64,000 nucleotides of DNA. Source: Poecilobothrus nobilitatus (taxonomy: Eukaryota; Arthropoda; Insecta; Diptera; Dolichopodidae). Within the stretch, counting starts at the first letter, position 1. Every line of letters starts with the position of its first letter. The notes under the pieces are model-generated. The model saw only the letters and a list, made by a program, of their open reading frames with translations, made no database searches and had not been told where the DNA came from. The position numbers and the translations under genes were made by a program. The DNA is taken from contig OX352773.1 of the NCBI GenBank assembly GCA_947095535.1, forward strand, positions 91,980,670-92,044,669. The letters are read 5' to 3'. Of the stretch, positions 23,160-32,895 are shown piece by piece.

Positions 23160-23650
23160 TCTCATTCCACCATTTCGCCATGCTCTGGTCACTATTTTAT
23201 ATTACAAACATCTGGAACTAAACGGTCACGATATTCTTCAAAAAGTTCACGATCGATTGTGTGAAACCACATATTTTTGATACGAAAAGTATCGTGGAAT
23301 TTCTATTTAGCTCTACGTAAAGCTTTAATAACTCGTATCTTAAATTTTTCAATTGAACGAGTACACATAATTGGTTGACTAATAAGAACACGAGCAATTG
23401 ATCTTTGAGGTTTACTGAAATCATACATCTCATATACCAGTTTGTAATCCATCAATGCCGGCACAATGTGAAGACATTTTATTGATTCTAATAACGTAGA
23501 ATGGATGTAATATTATTCGAATTTTGAATTGATCTCACCACAATCAAGTGTTTGATACATGAATTTTTGAATCTGGTACATCATAAAATCGTGATTTATG
23601 ATTTGGTTTATTTTTGTAGTACAGATAAGATCTTGCTGGACATTGGGAAT
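23160..23650 (-). pseudogene. RpL10: Ribosomal protein L10 (uL16, QM) processed pseudogene
   Basis: Minus strand, from about 23645 downward: CPARSYLYYKNKPNHKSRFY and VPDSKIHV correspond to the amino end of eukaryotic uL16/RpL10, which starts with a conserved [21 protein letters not shown]. About 45 codons are then missing. After a one-base shift the reading continues [31 protein letters not shown], then in another frame KPQRSIARVLISQPIM, FKIRVIKALRRAK, KFHDTF, LFEEYRDRLVPDVCNIK and PEHG (near 23178), the last conserved block. Several stops, at least two frameshifts and the deletion rule out function. The coding parts are joined without introns, which fits a retrocopy, though no poly(A) or target duplication is visible; the B element at 23087 may have removed the tail. 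The functional protein is part of the large ribosomal subunit near the tRNA-binding core. Confidence 0.85.
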
Positions 23651-23798
23651 TATAATATGTGAGTCAAAAATGCTTGCTTATATATTTTGATATTTCTTTC
23701 GTTATATGCTTATATCCATGGAATTTGATTCTTTTTTTGTATTGAACTTTATTACAGTTATAAAAGGGTATTAAAGTCCATGAACATGAACGACATCT
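23651..23798. other. Short AT-rich spacer
   Basis: No feature recognised between the pseudogene and the next DINE head. Confidence 0.5.
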
Positions 23799-23960
23799 TT
23801 TTATACCCGTATTAACTATGTTCAAGGGTATAATAAATTTGCCATTACGTTTGTGACACCTTAAAGGAGTCGAGCTAAATATAGTGCCAAAAGTATGGAT
23901 GTATGTTCGTCCGTCCGCCTGTCTGTCCGTCCATCAGTCTTGAGAAAATTAATTTATATA
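23799..23960 (+). mobile_element. Isolated DINE-1-like head
   Basis: TTTTTATACCCGTATTAACTATG, AAGGGTATAATAAATTTGCC, ACGTTTGTGACACCTTAAAGG, GTCGAGCTAAATATAG, then GTTCGTCCGTCCGCC and TGTCCGTCC. The layout is that of a DINE-1-like head but the wording differs from A, B and C, so it is either a fourth subfamily or a diverged one. No body follows. Confidence 0.65.
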
Positions 23961-24162
23961 AAAAAGAAATTTTGTTAAAATGTGGTAATTTTGATTACCT
24001 ATTTATTACCGATTATAAACTTTGAATAAGAAATTGAAATATACAAGAAATTGTTAAATTTATATGGTTTTTAAATAGTAGTTTATTATCAATAACTATT
24101 TATTATAAAACTATTATTATTTCTTTTATTCTAAACTTTTTTTTTTTTGTGTAATCTTTTTA

Positions 24163-25845
24163 TACCTTACACCTAAAGTATAGGGTATATTAACTTTGGT
24201 ATGGTGTTTGTAACCACCAAAAGGAAGCGAGTTAGATATGGACATGTATATATATTGTGAATCAGGATCACCTCCTCAGTCGATTTAACGATGTCCGTCC
24301 GTCCTTCCATTCTTACGATAACTCAAACACTAATAAAGCTATCTTGATGAAATTTATATAGTAGGTTACTAATTACGAAAAGAAGGCTAAGTTCGAATCT
24401 GGACAAAATCGGTTTATGGGTTCGGATTGTGGAAGCTTTCGAATGATTCTGGAGCAAACGAGATTATCTCCAAAACCAACAAAAATAGAACCTTTAAATT
24501 TTGTACAATGATGTTCTTTCCCGTTCGATTTATGTCTCTGGAACGAGCATGGAAGCTTCCGAACGACCATCAGAGCAAATGAGATTATCTCCAAAACAAA
24601 CAAAGATATAACCTTCAAATTTGACAGAGTGGTGTTCTTTCATGTTTTATTTAAGTCTCTGAAATTTGAGAGGATTTGGTCCATGGGTTCGAATTTTGGA
24701 AGTTTCCGAACGAGCCCCAGAGCAAACGAGATTATCTCCAAAACCAACAAAGATAGAACCTTTAAATTTGGCAGAGTGGTGGTCCTTCATGTTTTATTTA
24801 AGTCTCTGAAATTTGAGAGGATTTGGTCCATCGGTTCGGATCTTGGAAGCTTCCGAAAGAGCCCCAGAGCAGACGAGTATATCTCCATAACCAACAAAGA
24901 TAGAACTTTTATTTTTAGTACAAGAGTGTGCTGTTATGTTTCCTTTTCTATAAAATTGGAGACTGACATTTGAAAGAATTTGAACCATGTTTTCGTATTT
25001 TGGAAGCTTCCGAACGAGCCCAGAGCAAACGAGATTATCTCCAAGACCAACTAAGATAGAACCTTTAAATTTTTTACAATGATGTTCTTTCCCGTTTGAT
25101 TTATGTCTCTGAAATTTAAGCGGATGTGGTCCATGGGTTTGGATTTTGGAAGCTTCCGAACAAGCGGCAGAGCAAATAAGATTATCTCCAAAACCAACTA
25201 AGATATAACCTTTAAATTTGGCAGAATGATGTTCTTTCATGTTTGATTTAGTTCTCTGAAATTTGAGAGAATTTGGTCCTTGGGTTCGGATTTTGGAAGC
25301 TTCCGAACGAGCCTCATAGCAAATGATGTTATCTCCAAAACCAACTAAGATATAACCTTTAAATTAGGCAGAATGCTGTTCCTTCATGTTTGATTTATGT
25401 TTCTGAAATTTGTGAGGATTTGGTCCATGGGTTCAAATCTTGGAAGCTTACGGACGAGCCCCAGAGCAAACGAGTATATCTCCACAACCAACAAAGATAG
25501 AACCTTTAAATTTAGTACAATGGTGTTCTGGCATGTTTTCTTTATGTTCCTGAGATGGATTCGATAAATTGGAGTGGTAATTCGGGTACCTGACACACAC
25601 CTCCCAAGGACTAACAATCTTCGAAATTAATAAAGATAGAAACTTAAAATTTTTTACAAAGGTGTCAAGCATATCCCAAGAGGATGCCTCTTTTACGTTC
25701 CTGAAATTCGAGTTGAATAAGACAGAAAAGGAAAGAAGTTCAAGCAGCTGCCAAAAAAACTTATGGATTTTTAATTTAATTCGAATTATTCAGGTGTAGG
25801 GTATTAATAAGTCGGTTGCATCGACTTACTGTTACATTTACATGT
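24163..25845 (+). mobile_element. Subfamily C DINE-1-like element, long form with tandem array
   Basis: The head reads TATACCTTACACCTAAAGTA, TAGGGTATATTAACTTTGG, GGAAGCGAGTTAGATATGG, TATATATTGTGAATCAGG, ATCACCTCC, AGTCGATTTAACGATGTCC and GTCCGTCC. This layout is very close to the Drosophila DINE-1 head. A tandem array fills 24390-25650. The tail from 25770 repeats that of the C copy at 8230-8325 (TTATGGATTTTTAATTTAAT, GTGTAGGGTATTAATAAGTC, with the AAGTCG/CGACTT hairpin and CTGTTACATTTAC). The two C elements differ in size (about 0.76 against 1.68 kb) mainly by the number of array units. Open frames on both strands here come from the array and are not genes. Confidence 0.82.
24390..25650. repeat. 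Tandem array inside the C element, about 147-bp period, eight units
   Basis: The marker GGAAG(C)TT(T/C)C recurs at 24431, 24551, 24698, 24845, 25002, 25148, 25295 and 25442, giving spacings of 120, 147, 147, 157, 146, 147 and 147. Each unit also carries AGAGCAAACGAGATTATCTC, CAAAACCAAC.AAGATA and a CTCTGAAATTTGAG motif. The last part (25545-25650) instead resembles the units of the short C element (CGGGTACCTGACACAC, AATCTTCGAAATTAATAAAG). Since 147 is a multiple of three, frames stay open through several units. Confidence 0.9.
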
Positions 25846-27272
25846 TTTTTATGCATTTATATTGTAAATGTTTTAAATAATTACAATTTGTTTTGACTCT
25901 GTAAAAACTTTTGCGAGGAAAAGTGTTCTTTTTTTTATTTATTTCAAAGTATGTTTGACTAAAACCAAGAAGATGAAAGTACATCATCTAACAATGTAGT
26001 TTTGTACTATCTAGATTAAAATGTACTAAAGTATTAACGAATACTTTTAAAATATTGTAACAGACATACAAAAAGATTTATTTATTTAAACGCAACTCTA
26101 GATGTAATTTGTAAATATTTTAATGCTTTCAAAACTATTCCAAAATAACATTTAATGAAGTTGATAATTAAAAAGTTAAAAAAAAAACAGAAACAAGTAG
26201 TCGAATAATAAATTATAACTGTAAATAGATACAACATCGTAATCCGTTATAATTTCTAGAGACATACATATATACAATGATAATATTGTGTTCAAGATTT
26301 AGCAACGTGAAAATAAAAATTACAGAGCCACAGAGGTGTGATGGGTTGTGAAGAAATAAAGCGATTAAAGTTAATAACTTCTTTGGTTATACAATAAATA
26401 AATTGGGTATTATAAACTATAATATATCACGTGAAGACTTTATGCAATTATTCTTATAATTCATTTAAAAAAATAAACTCAACAAAACAAAAATTATATT
26501 GGGGATATTAATTGAAACATTATTTCTACCAGAAGTGCCTTTTTTTCTGTTTTTCTAACTTAAAAATACAAGGACATCACTTTTTTATATATCTATATTC
26601 TATATATGTATATTATATAGATAAATGCACAACACAAGAAAAAGTCAATTTGAAAACATTATCATTGCATGTTATTGAACTGGAAATATTTATCTTTTTT
26701 ATTTTTTATTATTATAGAAAAAAAAATATAAACTTGAAATTGTAGTTAGAAATCATTTATTATTTATTGGCAAGTAGCAGACAGGTTAAAATTTGTTGAT
26801 GCTGTTTTATGGTTTATTACTCAAGTTTTATTTTTGTTTGTATGTAACAAGATTTCGGTTAAGTATCTATCAACTTACTTAGATTATATAAGAATATTAC
26901 CTAACGTATTCTTCGAGAAATTTTTATTTAAAACATCATACAAATACTATATATGACTATAAATACTATATATGTAGACAAAGAACAAAATATACAAATT
27001 TGTTTTTTTTAGATAAGATTAATAGATACTCCTTTTTTGACTTTTGAAGAAATTTTTTTGGAAAAATAATAAAAGTATTTCATTTTAACTCACCATTTTC
27101 AAAAGTTATTTTTAGATTTAAGAAATATTTAATAATTTTGAAGGTTGAATAAAGTTTTAAAAAGAAAAGATATTATTGGATTATTATTCTAGTGAAATGA
27201 TATTTATTATGTATTATTATAATAAGTTGTCTTATATTGTTTAACATCTCATCTGAAAAACTCAACAATGGA
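25846..27272. other. AT-rich stretch, nothing recognised
   Basis: No coding pattern or repeat relationship found by eye. Confidence 0.5.
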
Positions 27273-27394
27273 TCAAATGCATAAAACTGAGCTTAAACTC
27301 AAATCTCACTTTTTCAAACAAAAACTACTCTTGAACTTGTAACTTTTATTTGAAAAAATGAGGTTTGAGTTTAATCTCAGTTTTATGCATTAGA
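27273..27394. repeat. Imperfect 46-bp inverted repeat
   Basis: Left arm 27273-27318 pairs with 27349-27394 with about five mismatches, around a 30-bp loop. Shared blocks are AATGCATAAAACTGAG and TTAAACTCAAA. A small foldback or MITE remnant is likely; no family is recognised. Confidence 0.85.
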
Positions 27395-28289
27395 CCCAAT
27401 ATCTATAGAATGATGGGAAATAAAAAAACAAGCTTAGTACCAAAAACTTACGTTTCGTTAAGCTGTTGAGCAGTCAACTATAACTAGAGTTCAATATTAT
27501 AATTTCTAGAGGCAACATATTTATATTTTTAGATATCTTATAGTTTATGAGACAATAAATTTTGCTAAAAGAATTTAAATGAGCTTTAGGAAACGTAAGT
27601 CAAAAATTTGTCTTGTCTTAAATCCAATTGTCTTAAAAAAAGTAGTGTAAAATTGTTGATTTTTCTTTTTTTTCACTGAGATTTGGAAATCTTTCAAAGT
27701 CACTAAGAATACCCCTTTGGTAGTGTCAGATTTTTACTGACAAAGCCCACCATATATTTAGCCAATATATTTGTGATGAAACCCCTAACTGTTAATACAG
27801 TATTTTGGCTAGGAAATAGGGATTGAAGAGATTATGACAAGGATGCAGAAATGTTGAATTGGGGAGTGGGACTGTAAGTTTTATTATTATTAGTTTGCTA
27901 TGTGATAAAAGTGTCAACCGTTACAATATGTAGTAGGAATTTTTTGTAAAATAATTACTAAATAATTAATTCTAATTCAAATAACAATTAATAATAATGA
28001 CAAATAAACACAAATAAGTAAAAAAATTTCAAACTGATTCAAAATGGACCACTTTTTGACAAAAACATTGACAACTTATAATATTTTTTTTATTTAGAAA
28101 AACATTTAATGTTTTTAACCAATAATTGTTTGGTAATAAAAACAAAAAAATACAAAAATAAAAATGAGAAGGTTCCAACTAAATTTATTTCATAAAACAA
28201 ATTTATTGTGAAGTCAATGAACAATACTCACTGCTAAACTCTAAAGATTAATAATTTATACGGTACATTATTTTTTTTTCCTCCCTATT
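27395..28289. other. AT-rich stretch, nothing recognised
   Basis: Nothing assignable. A patch around 27660-27880 is slightly less AT-rich but gives no coding reading. Confidence 0.45.
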
Positions 28290-28740
28290 ACTTCTATAAA
28301 AAGCATACGGATCTTATTAAATCATTTATTATTTATATAGCTCCAGTTTGTACAATCATTAGTTTTACTAAACAGTTGATTACTTAGCTGTAGCTCTTGC
28401 ACAAGACTATGAAAAGCTAATATTTTTTTTTCAGGGGCCTCGGTGGCCTAGTAGATAAGAGCATATAAAATACGCTGTAAAGACCGAGGGAGTGTGGGTT
28501 CGAATCCCACACACGTCGTAAGAGTTATTGCCCTTTATGACATTTACAGCACCTCTGAACAGGAAAGGCTGTGTAATTTCCTGACCACATTTATGTGGCA
28601 GCGAAATGCATAAAAAAAAAAATATCTTTTGTACACCATCTATTGTCTTATAGAAGAATTATTTTATACACATTATACATTTTACAGCATATTATAGTTG
28701 TAGTTTATTCATGTGGTTCTGATTCCTAACAAGAATTGTT
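28290..28740 (+). repeat. Old interspersed repeat interrupted by a SINE (copy 1)
   Basis: The flanks of the SINE read CTTAGCTGTAGCTCTTGCAC, AAGACTATGAAA on the left and CACCATCTATTGTCTTATAG, AAGAATTATTT on the right. The same two blocks are found next to each other at 45385-45475 (CTTGGCTGTAACTGTTATAA, GCCATCTATTATCTTATAC). The extent is uncertain and the family is unknown. Confidence 0.7.
28434..28622 (+). mobile_element. tRNA-derived SINE, copy 2 (most complete)
   Basis: GGGGCCTCGG at the start leads into box A (TGGCCTAGTAGATAAGAGC, 28444). Box B (GTGGGTTCGAATCCCAC) is at about 28494-28510. A tRNA-unrelated part follows (GTCGTAAGAGTTATTGCCC, GGAAAGGCTGTGTAATTTCC, TTTATGTGGCAGCGAAATGC) and then A11-12. 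Length is about 190 bp. The layout is that of a polymerase III-transcribed SINE mobilised by a LINE. The partner LINE cannot be named from the short tail. A relative of the target without the SINE exists at 45320-45540. Confidence 0.92.
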
Positions 28741-31735
28741 TATCGCCTAAAATCGCAAACAGATGAGATTTAGAGAAAATATCGACAATTTGAGATCGGT
28801 TAAACTTTTTATTATTTCACACCATTGCTAAAAGACGCCCACTCACTGAACTTTTTGATACAAATGTTAATAAACTAACACTAAAAGCCAAACTTTTACA
28901 TTGATGGTAGTCAAAAAATGAATAGCGGAAATGAATAATCGTAGCCTGTTAAACATCATAATACGACAGGCAAACCATAACATTTTTTACTAATTTAGTA
29001 ACCCGTGTAAATTATGACGTTTCAGTAGTTTTTAAAACACTAACTGATGCTTGAATTAAGCAAAGATCTGATGCAAAATATTATTTTCTACATTTTCAGC
29101 TTGTTCACCTTCATCATACTTCAAAACTTACACTTAAATTCATAATATTTCTCACTACATTTGTATCATACCAAAAAGAAAAAAGAAAAACAAGACACAA
29201 TAACTAAAGAAATAATGCAATATAGTTTATTGCTTGATTTTTTTTTCACTTAAAATAAGAGAAAAAGTGAAGCATTAAAAATTGAAAATATTGAATATTT
29301 TCTGATAAATCATAGAAAATAAACTAAAAAACAAAAACCAGAATAGATAAAAATGAAAAAACAATTGGAAAGCATCATTTGCTTCCTTTTTTTTTTTTAT
29401 TGTTTAGAAGAGTAATATTTAAAAGGATAAAAGAGAAAACAAATTCAAGACAAACAAAATAAATATAACAATTGAAAGGATTATATCAATACAATTTGTT
29501 AAACAATTTTTTTTTTTTTTTTTCGATATTGCATGATCACTTTCTACTTTTCTTTTTCAATTTTTTACTCCTTTTTCTCCTATTATTTCTATTTCATTTT
29601 GTTTTTCATTCAATTGCTTTTGGTATAAAGTTGCAGTTGTTGTTGTGTGTTTTTGATTTTTTCCAAATGTTTATTTCGAATTAATGTTGAATATAAATTA
29701 TCCTTATTTTTTTTTATACATATGTATATATATATATATATTTTTCGGTGATTGATATTGGTTGAATAAATAATCCAAGTGAGAATTTACTGAAGACAAG
29801 TTTTAGCTTTTTATACAACAGATATTTTTTTTTTAATTTTATTTATTGTTTTATAGGTTTTTTTTTTTTGTTTTGTTGTTTTCAAATTGAGCATTAGTTA
29901 AAATGCTAAAAAGTGATGTAGCATAAATAAATACATTTTTTTTATTTTATTTTATTATTATTCTTTACTTTTGCTATTCAATTTTAGAAAGGTAATATAA
30001 TGCAAACATTTACTTGTTCAGCTATTTATTTATGTATATTAAATTTTATTAAATTTTGTATAAAATTTAAAGGTTCATTAAGAATTATCAATCCTTTATT
30101 AAGAGCGGGGGTAATTATAATGAATTACCAAACGATACTTAATTTTATTCTTCTTCTACAAATTGATTAAAAAAAGAAGTGAGAAAATTTAAATTCATCT
30201 AAATCTTTAGATGTAAAGAGATTAAATTTCTTTAAGATCTTAAAATAAAACTTACTGTTTTAACCGTTAGCATAAAATACACACAAAACAGAGTATAAAA
30301 TAATTGAAATATATGAGCACACCATATAAAACAAGGTGCAAAGGATTTTTCAAACCAAGGAATTCCTTTTATCCTTCTTATAATAATTTACCTTGAATTA
30401 TTTTAGTAAAAAATTTCCAAAATAACAAATTTTAGAAAGCTGACAAGAGAAATAGTAAATCATCTGCTTTCTACAGCTACAAAAAACAACAACAAGAAAA
30501 AACTAGATAAGTTCATTGCAAACTGGTTTTAGTATAAAAAAGAAATAAGAGAGCAAAGTTAACGAAAAAAAAATTGGAGAAAAATAAAACAGGTAGCTTA
30601 AAACCTGAGTTAGCTTTGAAAGCTTTTGGTGGTTGCTTTTTTAAGCAAAAAAAAAAAAATACTTTTATATGAGCGATATGAAATTAAGATAATATTAAAA
30701 ATATTTTGCACCTTTATTTTTGGTTTTTTGTAAAACATTTATTTAATATGATTGATATTTTTTTAAACTAGAAAGTTAAATTATAAAAAGAAGGAAAAAA
30801 ATTCGCGATTTAATACCACTAATCGAAATTAATTTTAATAATCAAGAATAATTTAAATGTATGGTCTTTGCATTTTTTTTTTAACTAATGAAATTGTTTT
30901 TAACTTGGACATATCCTGTTTAAGTTACAAAACCACCGATTTGATCTATAATAAATGATTAAAATAAAAATTTAATAACTCAAAAACCAAATAAAATGTA
31001 ATTTTAAATGTTAAATAATAAAATTTATTTTTTTTCCCAAATGAAAATAAAATTTCTTTCAAAATTGACTTTTTATATAAGAAAGAAGCCGATAACAAAA
31101 AATTTTAAATTTGTTCTTTTTGGATTCAAGAAATTGAAATGTGCATGAATAAAGTCTGTATGAATAAAATCGGTAATTATTCATTTTATATACATATAAA
31201 AAGTAAGTAACGGTAAAAGTTTTATTGTTCAATTTGTTTTTGAATTTATCTTTTAAATGGATTTTCAACATTTTTGTAGTGTGACTGTCGCTTTATCACT
31301 GCAATCAAAAGGATTAAAAATATAATTAGATTAAGAAAGAATCATTATGTTGCTAATTATCAATATGCTATTATAAATATAATCGGCATCATAAAATAAT
31401 TCCAGAAGAAATAACTCCGCATCAAGAAATGAAAAAATTCCGTTATTTTATAATGAAACAAAGAACAGTGCAGTAGTTCATACTGGGATACCTGTATGAA
31501 TGTATTACAAGCTGTTTCCATAAAACTTGAACATCTTTTACAAAACTTCAAATTTTAGTACCAACGTTCAATACCGTTTTTAATAAATTTTAGAAATGTA
31601 TGCCAGCTACCCGGATCTTGCATCATTTACAACCAAATTTCACAGAAAGTGTTAGTATACAATTCGACATTTTTTCACAATATTTCGGATACCTAGTTTC
31701 AATATACTCAGAGTTATTTTTATTTAAAATAAGGA
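28741..31735. other. AT-rich stretch with homopolymers
   Basis: No genes are seen. It includes T runs near 29390 and 29509-29523 and a short (TA)n at 29726-29742. Phe-rich frames over the T runs are not credible proteins. Confidence 0.5.
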
Positions 31736-32065
31736 AGAATACAGTTGCCTTTGTCAACTCTTAGATACCCGTACAAACCCGTTAGTATGTTCATAATGTG
31801 CCACTCTGCTTATAATGTCATTTTTTTAATTTTACAGAAAAAATTTTAAAATAATTTGGGTGCATTTTATAATTTCTAGAACAATAGTTTGTACATATTA
31901 TATTCAAACTATATGTTTATATATTGTTCAAGAGCAGATTCTAACGTTCCACCTAACAATTATCAATCCAAAATTTTTCCAGATATATATACTTAGTACT
32001 ATTTAAGCGGCAAATGTATATTAAATTACACTAAACCTTCTACCAAATAGCAAATATATATTAAC
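31736..32065 (-). mobile_element. Subfamily A tail fragment
   Basis: AAGGAAGAATACAGTTGCC, TTTGTCAACTCTTAGATACC, CACTCTGCTTATAATG, AATAATTTGGGTGCATTTTA and TTCTAGAACAATAG correspond in order to 11914-12215 of the full copy. The match fades by about 32065 and the head is missing. Confidence 0.8.
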
Positions 32066-32895
32066 TAGCTGTTGGCTCGTCATATAATGACGGAGTTAAT
32101 TATGGTAGATTTTATTATAGGTATTTGTTGTTTTTTTTATATGTTTGCACTATACACAGAGGCACAGTGGCTATGAAAAATTGAAAAATACATTATACCT
32201 ATACTCTTCAAAATAGATTTTTTGTTGTAAGAAATATCCATTAGGTTTAGTAAGAAGTAAAACTACTTCCTATAACTATACTTTGATGGTGACGTATCAG
32301 AAGTTCCATTGGTACTTTTAACTCACTTCAAATTCGCTCCTAATTCAGATTCTCAGACATACATATAATAAGCATATTCTGAAAAAAGGGGCAAATCTGA
32401 TTTTGCAACCGACTATATAATTTCTCCCAATAGATGTATATATCCTGACTGGCTGGAATTTAGTCTAAACGATATTATTACATTATTAAATTATTATCAT
32501 TACAAAAGGAAAATTGGGACTTTTGACTCACTTCAAAGAGACAGAAGTCCCATGAAATATATATAATAGAAGTTCATAAGATATATAGAAGATTATAATA
32601 AAATTTAGAAAAAAATTTAGAGAAAAATTTCTTTTTAACAAAACGAAACAAATCGAAACAAGTTGAAAGAAATAGAAACAAATGGATTACCCATTACAAT
32701 TTACAATTCATAAACAATTATAATAAAATATTTGTTTGGCTGTTTTTATTAAAATATATAAAATGATATTTTAAAATTATTTAAAAACATTTTGTTTGTA
32801 TATATGCATAAATAGATATGTATGTTGTCAAATAAAATTATGTATGTTAAAAAAAACAAATTAATTCGAAGAAAATTAATGAATGAAAAAAATGT
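32066..32895. other. Unassigned stretch between two A elements
   Basis: Begins near AACTAGCTGTTGGCTCGTC, then mixed sequence of ordinary AT content. A near-duplicated phrase (TTTTAACTCACTTCAAA near 32315 and TTTTGACTCACTTCAAA near 32521) suggests an old internal repeat. Family not recognised. Confidence 0.4.

Noticed and set aside
23006..23221. 71-codon plus-strand frame
   Set aside because: Spans the end of a B element and the antisense of the RpL10 pseudogene.
24373..25672. Several overlapping open frames of 70-148 codons on both strands
   Set aside because: They follow the 147-bp tandem array of a mobile element. Frame openness is explained by the period being a multiple of three, and both strands are open alike.
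28434..28520. Possible genuine tRNA gene
   Set aside because: The same head plus unrelated 3' part and poly(A) occurs three times, and the ends do not form an acceptor stem, so it is a SINE.
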